A DNA stretch of 64,000 nt, taken from the NCBI RefSeq assembly GCF_040687965.1, contig NZ_CP156084.1, positions 324,501-388,500 on the forward strand, in the 5' to 3' direction. A program made the position numbers and the translations under genes. Positions 25,564 through 35,134 of the stretch are shown here, piece by piece; position 1 is the stretch's first letter; each line of letters starts with the position of its first letter. The stretch is from Methylocystis echinoides. GTDB taxonomy: Bacteria > Pseudomonadota > Alphaproteobacteria > Rhizobiales > Beijerinckiaceae. The notes beneath the pieces are model-generated. The model searched no databases, was not told where the DNA came from, and saw nothing but the letters and a program-made list of their open reading frames with translations.

Positions 25564-26352
25564 TCAATGCGCCGACTTGAACAGACGGCTCCAACGCACG
25601 GACCACGGCCAGCGCCAGAAGGCGAGCGCCGACTCATCTTTCCTGACCGAGAAGAAGATGATCTCGGCCCGGCCGACGAGGTTGACGAAGGGGACGTAGC
25701 CGACGCCGCCGCTCTCCGGCGCGATGCGCGAGTCGGTCGAGTTGTCGCGGTTGTCGCCCATCATGAAATAATGGTCCGGCGGCACCACGAAGAGCCCCGT
25801 ATTGTCGTTCATCCCGTAATCGTCTTCGATCTCGATGATCGTGTGCTCGACGCCCGGATGCTGGGCGTCCCCCGGCAGCGTTTCCTTATAGGTCGCGACC
25901 GGAACCTCGCGCCCTTCCCTATTCTCCGTCTCCGCCGACGCGATCCGCTCGCGGGGCACGACGACGCCATTGATGTAAAGGCGGCCTTCGATCATCTGAA
26001 TGCGGTCGCCGGGCAAGCCGATGACGCGCTTGATGTAGTCCGTCTCATTGTCGCGCGGCAGCTTGAACACCACCACGTCGCCGCGCTTGGGCGGCGAGGC
26101 CAGCACGCGGCCGGAAAAAACATTGGGGCCGAAAGGCATCGAATAATTCGAATAGCCATAGGCGTATTTCGAAACGAAGACATAGTCGCCGATCAGCAGC
26201 GTCGGGATCATGGAGCCCGATGGGATATTGAAGGGTTGAAACAGCAGCGTGCGGATGACGAGCGCAATGGCCAGCGCCTGGATGATGACCTTGATGGTCT
26301 CGAGAACTCCGCCCTCTTCCTGCTTCTGTGCCACCGGGACGTTCCTGCTCAA
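25564..26352 (-). CDS. lepB: Signal peptidase I
   Basis: A 262-residue membrane protease that cleaves Sec and Tat signal peptides on the periplasmic side. One N-terminal helix (about 20-38) leads into PSGSMIPTLLIGD with the nucleophile Ser47. The general base is Lys108 in DYIKRVIGLPGD, and the MMGDNRDNSTDSR box lies near residue 200. It is followed at once by rnc. In many alphaproteobacteria acpS precedes lepB; here the 140 bases upstream of lepB have no room for it. Confidence 0.96.
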   Translation of the reverse strand: MSRNVPVAQKQEEGGVLETIKVIIQALAIALVIRTLLFQPFNIPSGSMIPTLLIGDYVFVSKYAYGYSNYSMPFGPNVFSGRVLASPPKRGDVVVFKLPRDNETDYIKRVIGLPGDRIQMIEGRLYINGVVVPRERIASAETENREGREVPVATYKETLPGDAQHPGVEHTIIEIEDDYGMNDNTGLFVVPPDHYFMMGDNRDNSTDSRIAPESGGVGYVPFVNLVGRAEIIFFSVRKDESALAFWRWPWSVRWSRLFKSAH

Positions 26353-26492
26353 GCCGACTGCTCCTTGACCTTGGCGGCGGCCAGAATCCGCCCCGAGACC
26401 CCGCTTAGCACGGCGTCGCCCAGATGAGAACCAGTGGCCTGGACAAGCGGTTACCGGGCAAGCCCGATCCGGGCTTCCCAGGCCCGGACCCG

Positions 26493-27248
26493 TCAGCCCG
26501 CCGCCGCCCGCCCCTCTTCCATCGCCTGGCGCATCCGACGGATCGCCTCGGCGAGGCCGACAAAGACAGCCTCGCCCACGAGGAAATGGCCGATGTTCAG
26601 CTCGACGATCTGCGGCAGCGCCGAGACCCGCCGGGCGGTGTCGTAGTCGAGGCCGTGGCCCGCGTGGACTTCGAGCCCGCGCCCCCCGGCATAGGCCGCG
26701 GCTTCTTGCACGCGCGCAAATTCACGATCCGCCAGCGCCAGATCGCCCACTTCCACGGCGTGGCACCAGGCCCCCGTATGCAACTCGACGACCGGGGCCT
26801 TGATCGAGACAGCGGCGTCGATCGACTCCGGCGACGGCTCGATGAAGAGCGACACGCGGACGCCGCCGCGCGTCAACTGGTCAACATAGGGGGCGAGATA
26901 ATCGTGGCCGCCGATCACGTCGAGGCCGCCCTCGGTCGTGCGCTCGGTGCGCTTTTCGGGCACGAGACAGACCGCATGCGGCGCGGTCGCGAGGGCGATG
27001 TCCAGCATCTGCCCGGTCGCCGCCATTTCGAAATTGAGCGGCTTTGAAATCGCCGCCTTCAGCCGCGCCATGTCGGCGTCCGTGATATGGCGGCGATCTT
27101 CCCGCAGATGCGCGGTGATCCCGTCGGCGCCCGCCTCAATGGCGAGGAGCGCCGCGCGAACGGGATCGGGACGCGGCCCGCCGCGCGCATTGCGGATGGT
27201 GGCGACGTGATCGACGTTGACGCCGAGGCGAAGGGGTTTTGTAGTCAT
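26493..27248 (-). CDS. pdxJ: Pyridoxine 5'-phosphate synthase
   Basis: A 251-residue TIM-barrel enzyme that condenses 1-deoxyxylulose 5-phosphate with 3-amino-2-oxopropyl phosphate to give pyridoxine 5'-phosphate. Diagnostic segments are [17 protein letters not shown] at the start, [26 protein letters not shown] and [16 protein letters not shown] near residue 205, which together hold the phosphate-binding and active-site His/Glu residues. It lies between rel and lepB in the conserved order. Confidence 0.96.
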   Translation of the reverse strand: MTTKPLRLGVNVDHVATIRNARGGPRPDPVRAALLAIEAGADGITAHLREDRRHITDADMARLKAAISKPLNFEMAATGQMLDIALATAPHAVCLVPEKRTERTTEGGLDVIGGHDYLAPYVDQLTRGGVRVSLFIEPSPESIDAAVSIKAPVVELHTGAWCHAVEVGDLALADREFARVQEAAAYAGGRGLEVHAGHGLDYDTARRVSALPQIVELNIGHFLVGEAVFVGLAEAIRRMRQAMEEGRAAAG

Positions 27249-27396
27249 GGCGCGTCATAGCGCAGCGAGGGGACGCTTGTCATGCCGGAGGCGCTAGCCA
27301 GACGCGCCCTGGTCCTTCGAAACGCGAGCTTCTAACAAGCGCCGCACGGAGGGGGGCGGTTCAAGCCTGTCGATCGCACTGCTCGGCTAAGGCCAA

Positions 27397-29610
27397 CTAC
27401 CCGATCACCCGCTCGACCTTGCTCACCAGCGCGCTCGCCCGCAGCTTGGCGACCACGTCGGTCAAATGCTTGAGGTCGGCGACCTCGAGATCGAAGGTCA
27501 TCTCGCGGAAATCCGGCGACTGCGCCTTGAAACGGATATTATCGATATTGGCGCGCGCTTCGCCGATCAGCGTCGCCAGGGCGCCGAGCGTGCCGGGCTC
27601 GTTGATCGCCGTGACGACGATGCGCGCCGGGAACAAAGCGGGCTTTTCCGGATCGATGTCCCAGCGTACGTCGAGCCAACGCTCGGGCTGGTCGTCGAAG
27701 GCAGTGAGCGAAGGCGACTGGATCGGATAAATGGTGATCCCCTCGCCCGGCGTGAAAATCCCGACGATGCGGTCGCCCGGCACGGCGCCGCCCTCCGGCG
27801 CGAAGCGCACCGGCGCGTCGCCGCGCAAGCCGCGAATGGGAATGGCGCCCGGGTCCCCGTCGCCCGCCGCGCCCGGCGCCTTGAAGACGACATTGGCGTT
27901 GGCCTTGACGCCGAACCAGCCCGGTTCGCCCGGCGCCATCGGCGCCTGCGCGGTTTTGCGCTCCTCCGTGAAGTCCGGGTAGACCGCCTTCACCACGTCA
28001 CCGGAATAGATTTCGCCACGTCCCACCGCGGCCAGAACGTCGTCGATCGAGGGCCGGGCGAGACGGGTAAGCGCGCCCTTGAGTCTGTCGTCGGAGTAAG
28101 CGCGGCCCGCGCGCTCGAAGGCGCGCTCGACGATCTGGCGGCCGAGCCCGGCGTATTGTTGCCGCACCGCCTCGCGCGTGGCGCGGCGGATCGCGGCGCG
28201 CGCCTTGCCGGTCGCGACAGCGGCCTCCCAGGCAGCCGGCGGCACATGGCCTTCAGCGCGGATGATCTCGACTTCGTCGCCATTCTGCAATTGAGACAAA
28301 ACCGGCGCGACGCGGCCGTTGATCTTGGCGCCCACAGCCGAATCGCCGAGCTTGGTGTGGACGGCGTAGGCGAAATCGATCGGCGTCGCGCCGCGCGGCA
28401 AGGCGATGAGGCCGCCCTTGGGCGTGAAGCAGAACACTTGATCCTGAAACAGCTCGAGCCGGGTATGCTCGAGAAACTCTTCGGGACTGTCGCCATGCGC
28501 CAGCAGATCGAGCGTCTCCTGCAGCCAGCGGAAGGCGCGGCTTTCCTTGGCGAGCTCCTCGCGCCCTTCGTCGCCCGTCGCGTCCTTGTAGAGGGCGTGG
28601 GCGGCGATGCCGAAACGGGCGATCTCATGCATCTCGGCCGTGCGGATCTGAAGCTCCACGCGCTGATGGCCGGGTCCGATCACGGTGGTGTGGATCGAGC
28701 GATAGTCGTTCTGCTTGGGCGTCGAAATATAATCCTTGAAGCGGCCCGGCACGTTCGGCCATTTGGCGTGCACGACGCCGAGCGCGCGATAGCAGTCCTC
28801 GACGGTGCCGACGATGATGCGGAAACCGAAGATATCGGAGAGCTGCTCGAAGGAGATGGATTTGCGCTCCATCTTGCGCCAGACGGAATAGGCCGTCTTC
28901 TGGCGCCCGGTCACCGCCGCCTCTATCCCGCGATCGGAGAATTCGCGCTTCAGCTCGTCCTCGATTTTCTTGATGATGCGGCCATTTTTCGTGCGCAGCT
29001 CGTGCAGGCGCTGCTCGATCGTCTGATGCGCCTCGGGCATCAGATGCCGGAAGGCGAGCCCCTCCAATTCCTCGCGCAGGCGCTGCATGCCGATGCGCCC
29101 GGCGAGCGGCGCATAAATGTCGAGCGTCTCCTGCGAGATGCGGGCGCGCTTTTCCTGCGGCACGAAATGCAGCGTGCGCATGTTGTGCAGGCGGTCGGCA
29201 AGTTTGACGAGCAGCACCCGCACGTCTTCGGCGACGGCGAGCAGCAGCTTTCGGAAATTCTCGCCCTGGCGGGCCTGTTTGGAAACGAGGTCGAGTTTCT
29301 CGATCTTGGTGAGGCCGTCCACGAGCCGGCCGATCTGCTCGCCAAACAGGCGATCGATCTCTTCTCGCGTCGTCTCCGTATCTTCGATCGTGTCGTGCAG
29401 CACGGCGGCGACGATGGTCGCGTCGTCGAGCTTGAGATCCGTCAGGATGGCGGCGACTTCGAGAGGGTGGGAAAAATAGGGGTCGCCGGAAGCGCGCGTC
29501 TGCTGGCCATGCGCCTTCATCGCGTAGACGTAAGCGCGGTTCAGCAAATCCTCGTCGACGTTCGGGTTGTATTTGCGAACGCGCTCGACAAGCTCGTATT
29601 GACGCATCAT
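27397..29610 (-). CDS. rel: Bifunctional (p)ppGpp synthetase/hydrolase
   Basis: A 737-residue Rel/SpoT homologue controlling the stringent response. The N-terminal HD hydrolase domain is intact (YFSHPLEVA with His48, VLHDTIEDT with His72-Asp73). The synthetase domain follows (FRIIVGTVEDCYRALGVVH, KDYISTPKQNDYRSIHTTV), then a TGS domain (VFCFTPKGGLIALPRGATPI) and a C-terminal ACT domain. Both activities should therefore be present, as expected for the single long RSH protein of alphaproteobacteria. The start at 29610 or 29607 fits homologues; the Arg-rich stretch to 29658 does not. It follows rpoZ. Confidence 0.95.
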   Translation of the reverse strand: MMRQYELVERVRKYNPNVDEDLLNRAYVYAMKAHGQQTRASGDPYFSHPLEVAAILTDLKLDDATIVAAVLHDTIEDTETTREEIDRLFGEQIGRLVDGLTKIEKLDLVSKQARQGENFRKLLLAVAEDVRVLLVKLADRLHNMRTLHFVPQEKRARISQETLDIYAPLAGRIGMQRLREELEGLAFRHLMPEAHQTIEQRLHELRTKNGRIIKKIEDELKREFSDRGIEAAVTGRQKTAYSVWRKMERKSISFEQLSDIFGFRIIVGTVEDCYRALGVVHAKWPNVPGRFKDYISTPKQNDYRSIHTTVIGPGHQRVELQIRTAEMHEIARFGIAAHALYKDATGDEGREELAKESRAFRWLQETLDLLAHGDSPEEFLEHTRLELFQDQVFCFTPKGGLIALPRGATPIDFAYAVHTKLGDSAVGAKINGRVAPVLSQLQNGDEVEIIRAEGHVPPAAWEAAVATGKARAAIRRATREAVRQQYAGLGRQIVERAFERAGRAYSDDRLKGALTRLARPSIDDVLAAVGRGEIYSGDVVKAVYPDFTEERKTAQAPMAPGEPGWFGVKANANVVFKAPGAAGDGDPGAIPIRGLRGDAPVRFAPEGGAVPGDRIVGIFTPGEGITIYPIQSPSLTAFDDQPERWLDVRWDIDPEKPALFPARIVVTAINEPGTLGALATLIGEARANIDNIRFKAQSPDFREMTFDLEVADLKHLTDVVAKLRASALVSKVERVIG

Positions 29611-29765
29611 GCGCTTAAACGCCACGACAGGATAGCGCGGCCGACGCGGCCCTCGCATCCGAGCGGCGCGGAGCGGGCGGGCGACGTCAGGCCGCTGGGA
29701 ATTGACCCGAATTGTAGCGCAGCTTTGCCGCGGTCTCCAAGGGGAGACCGCATCGCCAATGGCTT

Positions 29766-30152
29766 TTACTCGCCGTCTTCCTCGACCTCGGCCGGCGGCA
29801 CAAGTCCCTCGAGGCCGCGCAGAAGGTCTTCCTCGGTCATGCGGTCAAACTGCGTCTCGCCCTCGAGGTCGGCGCCGGCGGCAGGGGTAAGGGCGGGCGC
29901 AGCCTCGGCCTCCGGCTCGTCGACTTCGACGTGGCGCTGCAGAGAATGGATGAAATCCTCCGACAGATCGCCCGGCGACAGCGCCGTCTCGGCGATCTCG
30001 CGCAAGGCCACCACGGGGTTTTTGTCGCGGTCGCGATCCACGAGAATTGGCTGGCCGGAGGAGATCAGCCGGGCGCGATGAGCCGCAAGAAGAACCAGAT
30101 CGAATCGATTCTCAATTTTGTCGATACAGTCTTCGACGGTGACGCGCGCCAT
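29766..30152 (-). CDS. rpoZ: RNA polymerase omega subunit
   Basis: A 128-residue omega subunit: [32 protein letters not shown] and [12 protein letters not shown] are the conserved core that clamps the beta-prime C-terminus and helps ppGpp bind RNA polymerase. The last 45 residues are an acidic tail (rich in Glu, Asp, Ala) often seen in alphaproteobacteria. AGGAG lies 9 bases before the ATG. Its place just before rel pairs the ppGpp enzyme with a ppGpp-responsive subunit. Confidence 0.96.
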   Translation of the reverse strand: MARVTVEDCIDKIENRFDLVLLAAHRARLISSGQPILVDRDRDKNPVVALREIAETALSPGDLSEDFIHSLQRHVEVDEPEAEAAPALTPAAGADLEGETQFDRMTEEDLLRGLEGLVPPAEVEEDGE

Positions 30153-30532
30153 CTGTCCACAGCTCCTGTCCGAGGGGAAACGAAGGCAGTTATACCAATA
30201 TGGTTGACAGATCAATCGCAAACTGGGCTTTTGACGAACCCACGCCGGGTTATGGTTGCCCATATTGAGCGGTAAACCATCAACTTATCGGAAATTTAAC
30301 AAAGTATTGTCTGCTTAAAGCTCGGGTTGCTCTTGACGTTGCGGCACATCGGCGCAATCTACCGGTCGTGACGCTGCGGCGTCCGTGTTCCGACAAAGGC
30401 GCCTTTCCAAAATGAAACCGGCGATGGTTTGTCGGCAGTCAAGGCCGCTTCAACAGGGTTGAACGCGCCGGCGCCGGGCCCAAGGCCGAGAGCTCGGGCG
30501 AAGGCGACCTACATAACGAACGCGAGAATAAA
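30153..30532. other. 380-base divergent intergenic region between rpoZ and the NYN gene
   Basis: No convincing gene is seen. For rpoZ, the minus strand has an extended -10 (TGGTATAAC at 30189-30197) that would give a leader of about 30 bases. For the NYN gene, TTGACG at 30333-30338 is a fair -35, with only a weak CAATCT 16 bases on. The 170-base leader that this implies is unexplained. Confidence 0.5.
30189..30197 (-). promoter_or_regulatory. Probable rpoZ extended -10 promoter element
   Basis: On the minus strand TGG-TATAAC reads as an extended -10 box (TG-N-TATAAT type), with TTGATC 18 bases further upstream as a poor -35. Transcription would start about 30 bases before the rpoZ ribosome-binding region. 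Evidence is sequence likeness only. Confidence 0.45.
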
Positions 30533-31159
30533 ATGGCTGATATCGAACGTATTGCGTTATTTATTGACGGCGCTAATCTCTACGCCACGGCCAAGTCGCT
30601 TGGCTTCGACATCGATTACAAACGCCTCCTGCGCGAGTTTCAGGCCAAGGGGCGACTTATACGCGCGTTCTATTATACGGCCTTGATCGAGGATCAAGAG
30701 TATTCCTCGATCCGCCCGTTGATCGACTGGCTCGATTACAACGGCTACGCTGTCGTGACGAAGCCCACCAAGGAGTTCGTCGACTCGCTGGGCCGCCGCA
30801 AGGTCAAGGGCAATATGGACATCGAGCTCGCCGTCGACGCGATGGAGATGGCCGAGCATATCGACCACATGGTTCTGTTCTCGGGCGACGGCGACTTCCG
30901 TTCGCTCGTCGAGGCCGTGCAGCGCAAGGGCGTGCGCGTCTCGGTGATCTCGACGATCACCACGCAGCCTCCGATGATCGCCGACGAACTGCGGCGCCAA
31001 GCCGATGAATTCATCGACCTCATCCATCTGGTCGGAAAGATCGGACGTGATCCTGGCGAACGCGCCGAGCGTATGCAGCGCTACCAGGAGCGCCCCAGCC
31101 GTCCGCAAATGCCCGCGCCCGCCCCGGCCGGCGTGCATAGCGAAGAAGACGAAGAATAA
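30533..31159 (+). CDS. NYN domain protein (LabA/DUF88 type, putative RNase)
   Basis: A 208-residue protein with the NYN PIN-like fold: FIDGANLYATAK (Asp12, Asn15), RAFYYTALIEDQEY, KGNMDIELAVDAMEMAE and LFSGDGDFRSLVEAVQRKG. The four acidic positions that bind the catalytic metal are all kept, so RNase activity is plausible. The C-terminal 40 residues are a Pro/Arg-rich, then acidic, disordered tail. LabA-type proteins are widespread in this class with poorly known targets. A strong terminator follows its stop. Confidence 0.88.
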   Translation: MADIERIALFIDGANLYATAKSLGFDIDYKRLLREFQAKGRLIRAFYYTALIEDQEYSSIRPLIDWLDYNGYAVVTKPTKEFVDSLGRRKVKGNMDIELAVDAMEMAEHIDHMVLFSGDGDFRSLVEAVQRKGVRVSVISTITTQPPMIADELRRQADEFIDLIHLVGKIGRDPGERAERMQRYQERPSRPQMPAPAPAGVHSEEDEE

Positions 31160-31181
31160 GGCTCCTCTGCTTCGAGAGTCC

Positions 31182-31209
31182 AAAAGCCCGGCCCTCGCCG
31201 GGCTTTTTT
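31182..31209 (+). terminator. Rho-independent terminator after the NYN gene
   Basis: AAAAGCCCGGC-cctc-GCCGGGCTTTTTT: an 11-base-pair stem counting the A/T pairs, a 4-base loop and a run of six T, placed 22 bases after the NYN stop. The A run on its other side means it may also end smpB transcription from the minus strand, whose stop is 30 bases away. Confidence 0.9.
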
Positions 31210-31238
31210 GCGCTCCGAGGCGTCCTTGCCGGCCGAAA

Positions 31239-31715
31239 CTAACCTTTCTCGCGCATGAGCCGCCCCTTTTCCCGGCTCCAATCGCGTTTCTTCTCGACCT
31301 CGCGCTTGTCGTGGATCTTCTTGCCGCGCGCGAGCGCGATTTGGAGTTTCGCGCGTCCCCTGGCGTTGAAATAGAGCTTCAACGGCACGATGGTCATGCC
31401 CTCGCGCTCCACCGCCTGCGCGAGCTTCGCGATCTCGCGGGACTTCAGCAATAGTTTTCGCGGTCGCTTCGGCTCGTGGTTGAAACGGTTGCCAGAGAGA
31501 TATTCGGGAATATTGGCGTTGACGAGCCAAGCCTCGCCATGCCTGTCGACATGGGCGTAGCTCTCGGCGATTGTCGCCTTGCCGGTGCGCAGCGACTTGA
31601 CTTCCGTCCCGGTCAGGGCGAGCCCCGCCTCGAAGGTCTCGCCGATCTCATAATTGAAGCGCGCCCTCCGGTTGTCGGCGACAACCTTGTGATTCGGCTC
31701 CTGCTTAGCGGCCAC
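31239..31715 (-). CDS. smpB: SsrA-binding protein SmpB
   Basis: A 158-residue SmpB, the partner of tmRNA in ribosome rescue. The family core is clear: [50 protein letters not shown], then the basic tail [20 protein letters not shown] that enters the mRNA channel. Translation starts at a GTG (31715). It lies 60 bases downstream of dapA on the same strand, across a dispersed inverted repeat. Confidence 0.97.
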   Translation of the reverse strand: MAAKQEPNHKVVADNRRARFNYEIGETFEAGLALTGTEVKSLRTGKATIAESYAHVDRHGEAWLVNANIPEYLSGNRFNHEPKRPRKLLLKSREIAKLAQAVEREGMTIVPLKLYFNARGRAKLQIALARGKKIHDKREVEKKRDWSREKGRLMREKG

Positions 31716-31725
31716 GGCCCGTTCC

Positions 31726-31777
31726 TAGAGCTTTCGAGCGAAGACTGATTCCCGGCGACGACGCGTCGAAAGCTCTA
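31726..31777. repeat. 12-base inverted repeat flanking a 28-base core (Rhizobiales-type intergenic element)
   Basis: TAGAGCTTTCGA at 31726-31737 and its exact reverse complement TCGAAAGCTCTA at 31766-31777 enclose a core with GCGAAGACTG and ACGACGCG. The layout and several words of the core resemble the intergenic palindromic elements repeated many times in Hyphomicrobiales genomes. It separates smpB from dapA and overlaps the last three bases of dapA. It could fold in the dapA-smpB transcript. Confidence 0.6.
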
Positions 31778-32668
31778 TGCCGGCAGCAGGCCGGCGCGGA
31801 TCATGGCGGCGCGAATGCGGTCCTTGGTGGGCTGCGTCGAGAGCACGAGCGGCAGACGCACCTCTTCGCGCGCCTTCCCGAGCAGCGACAGACCATATTT
31901 CGCGCCTGTGACGCCTGCCTCGAGGAAGGTCGCGACTTGGAGCGGCACGAGCCGGTCCTGAACTTCCAGCGCCTTGGCGTAATCGCCGGCAAGACAGGCG
32001 CTCTGCAGATCGGCGCACAGGCGCGGCGCGATATTGGAGACGACCGAAATGCAGCCATGCGCGCCCGCGGCCATGCAGGCGAGCGCCGTGAGGTCGTCGC
32101 CCGAAAGCTGGATGAAGTCCGGCCCCATCGCCTCGCGTTGCAGCGAAATGCGGCCGATATTGCCGGTCGCGTCCTTCACGCCGACGATATTCTTGAGCTC
32201 CGACAGACGCTTCATCGTCTCGACGCTCATGTCGATCACCGAGCGCGGCGGGATGTTATAAATAACGATCGGAATCGACACCGCGTCGTTGATCGCCTTG
32301 AAATGCAGATAGAGCCCTTCTTGATTGGGCTTGTTGTAATAGGGCGTGACGATCAGCAGTCCGTCCGCGCCGGCGCGCTCGGCGTGACCCGCAAGGGCGA
32401 TGGCCTCGCGCGTATTGTTCGAACCCGCGCCGGCGATGACGGGGACGCGCCCCTTGGCCGCCCGAATGGTTTCCGTGACGACGCGGCCATGTTCTTCATG
32501 GCTCAGAGTCGGGCTTTCGCCCGTCGTCCCGACGGGAACAAGCCCATGCGTTCCCTGCTCGATTTGCCAGTCGACGAGCGCGTGGAGCGCGTCGTAATCG
32601 ACCTCTCCATTGGCGAAAGGCGTGACGAGAGCCGTGATCGACCCATGAAAAATCGGCTTGTTGCTCAT
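31775..32668 (-). CDS. dapA: 4-hydroxy-tetrahydrodipicolinate synthase
   Basis: A 297-residue TIM-barrel aldolase that condenses pyruvate with aspartate semialdehyde, the first step specific to lysine and diaminopimelate synthesis. The Schiff-base Lys165 is in GVKDATGN, Tyr137 in [10 protein letters not shown], and the substrate loop is [14 protein letters not shown] near 48-60. All are canonical. The start at 32668 ([18 protein letters not shown]) matches the family; a longer frame to 32767 has no support. Only a distant AAGGA (about 12 bases) is present upstream. Confidence 0.96.
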   Translation of the reverse strand: MSNKPIFHGSITALVTPFANGEVDYDALHALVDWQIEQGTHGLVPVGTTGESPTLSHEEHGRVVTETIRAAKGRVPVIAGAGSNNTREAIALAGHAERAGADGLLIVTPYYNKPNQEGLYLHFKAINDAVSIPIVIYNIPPRSVIDMSVETMKRLSELKNIVGVKDATGNIGRISLQREAMGPDFIQLSGDDLTALACMAAGAHGCISVVSNIAPRLCADLQSACLAGDYAKALEVQDRLVPLQVATFLEAGVTGAKYGLSLLGKAREEVRLPLVLSTQPTKDRIRAAMIRAGLLPA

Positions 32669-32869
32669 AGAATCAGGAACTTCCTTACGCCTCACAGCCG
32701 CCGTATTCGCGCCCGTATCATAGACGGGTCTTTCATAGCCGCTGGGGGCTTGTGAGAAAAGCCCCACCTAGGCGAGTTGGGGCGCGTCAGGCAGGGCGCT
32801 ACGGCGACGCCTTGGTTAACGCTTCGTAAGTGAATAAGGTCCAGCCTCTGAAGACGGAAACGAAACGCG

Positions 32870-35134
32870 ATGACCTTGCCTCCACGGGTTTCGATGCGCC
32901 TCAAGCTCCTGGCCGCCGCCGCCGTGATCGCCCTGATCACGCCCGCCTTCACGGGCTTTGACGATCTGGGCGATGGGGAAGCGCGGCGCGAATACGTCAA
33001 CATCGTTCCGCATGTTCCGTTCAGCGTCGGGGCCTGGCGCGCGCGCGTCGGCAATCTCGAGGAGACGGTGCGCGGATTGGTCACCGGCGAGCCGCCCCAC
33101 ACCGAGGCGGCGCATCCGCCGCAGATCTCCCTGTTTGGGCAGGACGACGCGGGCCTGTCCCCGCTCGCGCGTTATACGCCGCCGGACGGATGGCCGCGCG
33201 CCGCTGCGCCGAACGCGACCGACCCGTCGAAACTTCTCGGGCCGGACTTCGAGAATTTCTACCCCGCTTTGGCGGCCTTCCGCGCCGGCGACTTCGCGAG
33301 CGGCGAAGAGGCGGCGGCCAATCTGCAGACCGATCTCGCGGACACGGCCGCGCGCTGGGTCGGACTCAAGCTCCATTCCCACGAGGCGGGCTTCAAACGC
33401 ATCACAGCCTTTCTCGCGGCGCATCCGGATTGGCCGGCCGCGGACTGGCTCCGTCGCCGCGCCGAAGAGGCCCTCGTCGCGGAACACCACCCGGACCGGG
33501 TCGTGAAGGGCTGGTTCGCCGAAACCAAGCCGCAGACGGCCTATGGCAAATTTGCGCTGGCCCGCGCGCTGGCGCGCGACGGCGACTTCGAGACCGCCGG
33601 CGCGCTCGCCCGAGAGGCCTGGCGCGAAGAGGATCTCGGCCAAAGTTTCGAGAACCAGTTCTACAAGGAACTCGGCGCGCTGCTTACCGCCGAGGATCAC
33701 AAATATCGCGCCGACCGTCTGCTTTACGCCGGCAAGAATGTGCTCGCCCTGCGCGCCGCCGAACTCGCCGGCAAGGATGTCGCGGCTCTCGCCCGCGCCC
33801 GCGCGGCGGCGAATAACGGAGCCGGCGGCGAGAAGCTTTTCGCTTCCGTGCCGCCGTCGCTCCAGAACGACCCGGGCCTGCTCTTTTCGCGCATCCGCAG
33901 TCTGAACGGCGCCAAGAAATTCGCCGAGGCCGGCGCGCTGTTTCGCAAGGCGCCCACCGATCCGGCGAAAGTGGTCGACGGCGACGCCTGGTGGGCCGAA
34001 CGGCGCCAGACCGCGCGCAAGCTGCTCGATACGGGCGACGCCGACACCGCCTATCTCATCGCGTCGCAACATGGCGCCGAGTCGACGAGCAACAAGGTCG
34101 AAGCCGAATTCATGGCGGGCTGGATTGCGCTGCGCTTTCTGGACGATCCGTCGCGCGCCGCAAGGCATTTCGCAGCGCTGGGTCAGGTCGCGGAGACCCC
34201 GCTGCAAAAATCGCGAGCGCTTTATTGGCGCGCCCGCGCCGCAGAGGCCTATCACACGCCGGACGATGACGCGAAGGCGCGCGATTTCTATCGTCAAGCC
34301 GCCGCCCATTCGACCACCTTCTACGGTCAGCTGGCGAGCGCCAAGCTCGGCGGCGACGACCAGCCGCTGCGCCCCGCCCCGGCCGTCGCGCGAGATCACG
34401 AGCGCCACGAAGCCGTGCGCGTCGTCGAGCTGTTGCTCGCGACGGGCGACAAGGACGTGGCCGCGCCGCTCGCCCTCGAGGCGACGAAAAACATGGCCGA
34501 CGTCCGGCAGATCGCCGCGCTCGGCGAAGCGATCGCCAGCCAGCGCGACGCGAAGATGTCGCTGATTTTCGGCAAGAGCGCGTCTTATCGCGGCATTCCG
34601 CTCGACGACGTCGCCTTTCCCTCCTATGGCGTGCCGAATTTCGACGCGCTTCCGAACTCGGCCTCGCGTTCGGTCGTCTATGCGATCGCGCGGCAGGAGA
34701 GCGCCTTCGATCCCAAGGCTGTGTCTTCCGCCGGCGCCATGGGGCTGATGCAGATGATCGCCTCGACCGCGCGGCATACGGCCTATCAGCATGGCCTCGC
34801 ATTCGACGCCGCGCGCATGGTGAAAGAGCCCGCCTTCAACGCCAGGCTCGGCGCGGCGCATCTCGGCACGCTGCTCGGCGAATACAGAGGCGCTTATCTT
34901 CTCACTTTCGCGGCCTATAACGCCGGCGGCGGGCGCGTGAAGCAGTGGATGGACGCCTATGGCGATCCCCGTAAGCCCAACGTCGATCCGATCGACTGGG
35001 TGGAGCGCATCCCGATCACCGAAACGCGCAATTACGTGCAGCGCGTGATGGAGAATTTCGTCGTCTACCGCGCGAAATTCGGCGACACCGGCACGGAGCC
35101 GCCGCAAGTGCAGCTCGCGCGCTTCGGGTCTTAA
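32870..35134 (+). CDS. slt: Soluble lytic murein transglycosylase (Slt70-like)
   Basis: A 754-residue periplasmic enzyme. After an N-terminal signal (hydrophobic run LLAAAAVIALITPAF), about 500 residues form an alpha-superhelical doughnut of tetratricopeptide-like helices. The C-terminal GH23 domain begins near residue 600: IARQESAFDPKAVSSAGAMG carries the catalytic Glu, followed by LMQMIASTAR, AAHLGTLLGEY and LTFAAYNAGGGRV. It cleaves peptidoglycan to 1,6-anhydromuropeptides. The start at 32870 or the in-frame ATG at 32894 both keep the signal. It converges with the MBL-fold gene by a four-base overlap. Confidence 0.92.
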   Translation: MTLPPRVSMRLKLLAAAAVIALITPAFTGFDDLGDGEARREYVNIVPHVPFSVGAWRARVGNLEETVRGLVTGEPPHTEAAHPPQISLFGQDDAGLSPLARYTPPDGWPRAAAPNATDPSKLLGPDFENFYPALAAFRAGDFASGEEAAANLQTDLADTAARWVGLKLHSHEAGFKRITAFLAAHPDWPAADWLRRRAEEALVAEHHPDRVVKGWFAETKPQTAYGKFALARALARDGDFETAGALAREAWREEDLGQSFENQFYKELGALLTAEDHKYRADRLLYAGKNVLALRAAELAGKDVAALARARAAANNGAGGEKLFASVPPSLQNDPGLLFSRIRSLNGAKKFAEAGALFRKAPTDPAKVVDGDAWWAERRQTARKLLDTGDADTAYLIASQHGAESTSNKVEAEFMAGWIALRFLDDPSRAARHFAALGQVAETPLQKSRALYWRARAAEAYHTPDDDAKARDFYRQAAAHSTTFYGQLASAKLGGDDQPLRPAPAVARDHERHEAVRVVELLLATGDKDVAAPLALEATKNMADVRQIAALGEAIASQRDAKMSLIFGKSASYRGIPLDDVAFPSYGVPNFDALPNSASRSVVYAIARQESAFDPKAVSSAGAMGLMQMIASTARHTAYQHGLAFDAARMVKEPAFNARLGAAHLGTLLGEYRGAYLLTFAAYNAGGGRVKQWMDAYGDPRKPNVDPIDWVERIPITETRNYVQRVMENFVVYRAKFGDTGTEPPQVQLARFGS

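Noticed and set aside
27466-30081. Plus-strand open frame of 871 codons opposite rel and rpoZ
   Set aside because: Antisense to two recognised genes and spans both, with no domain signature of its own.
30204-30209. TTGACA between rpoZ and the NYN gene as a plus-strand -35
   Set aside because: No acceptable -10 is found at 16-18 bases, and it is more than 300 bases from the NYN start.
32745-32765. Hairpin GGGGCTT-N7-AAGCCCC upstream of dapA
   Set aside because: Considered as an attenuator or lysine-responsive leader, but the stem is only seven pairs, lacks a T tract and no riboswitch core is visible.
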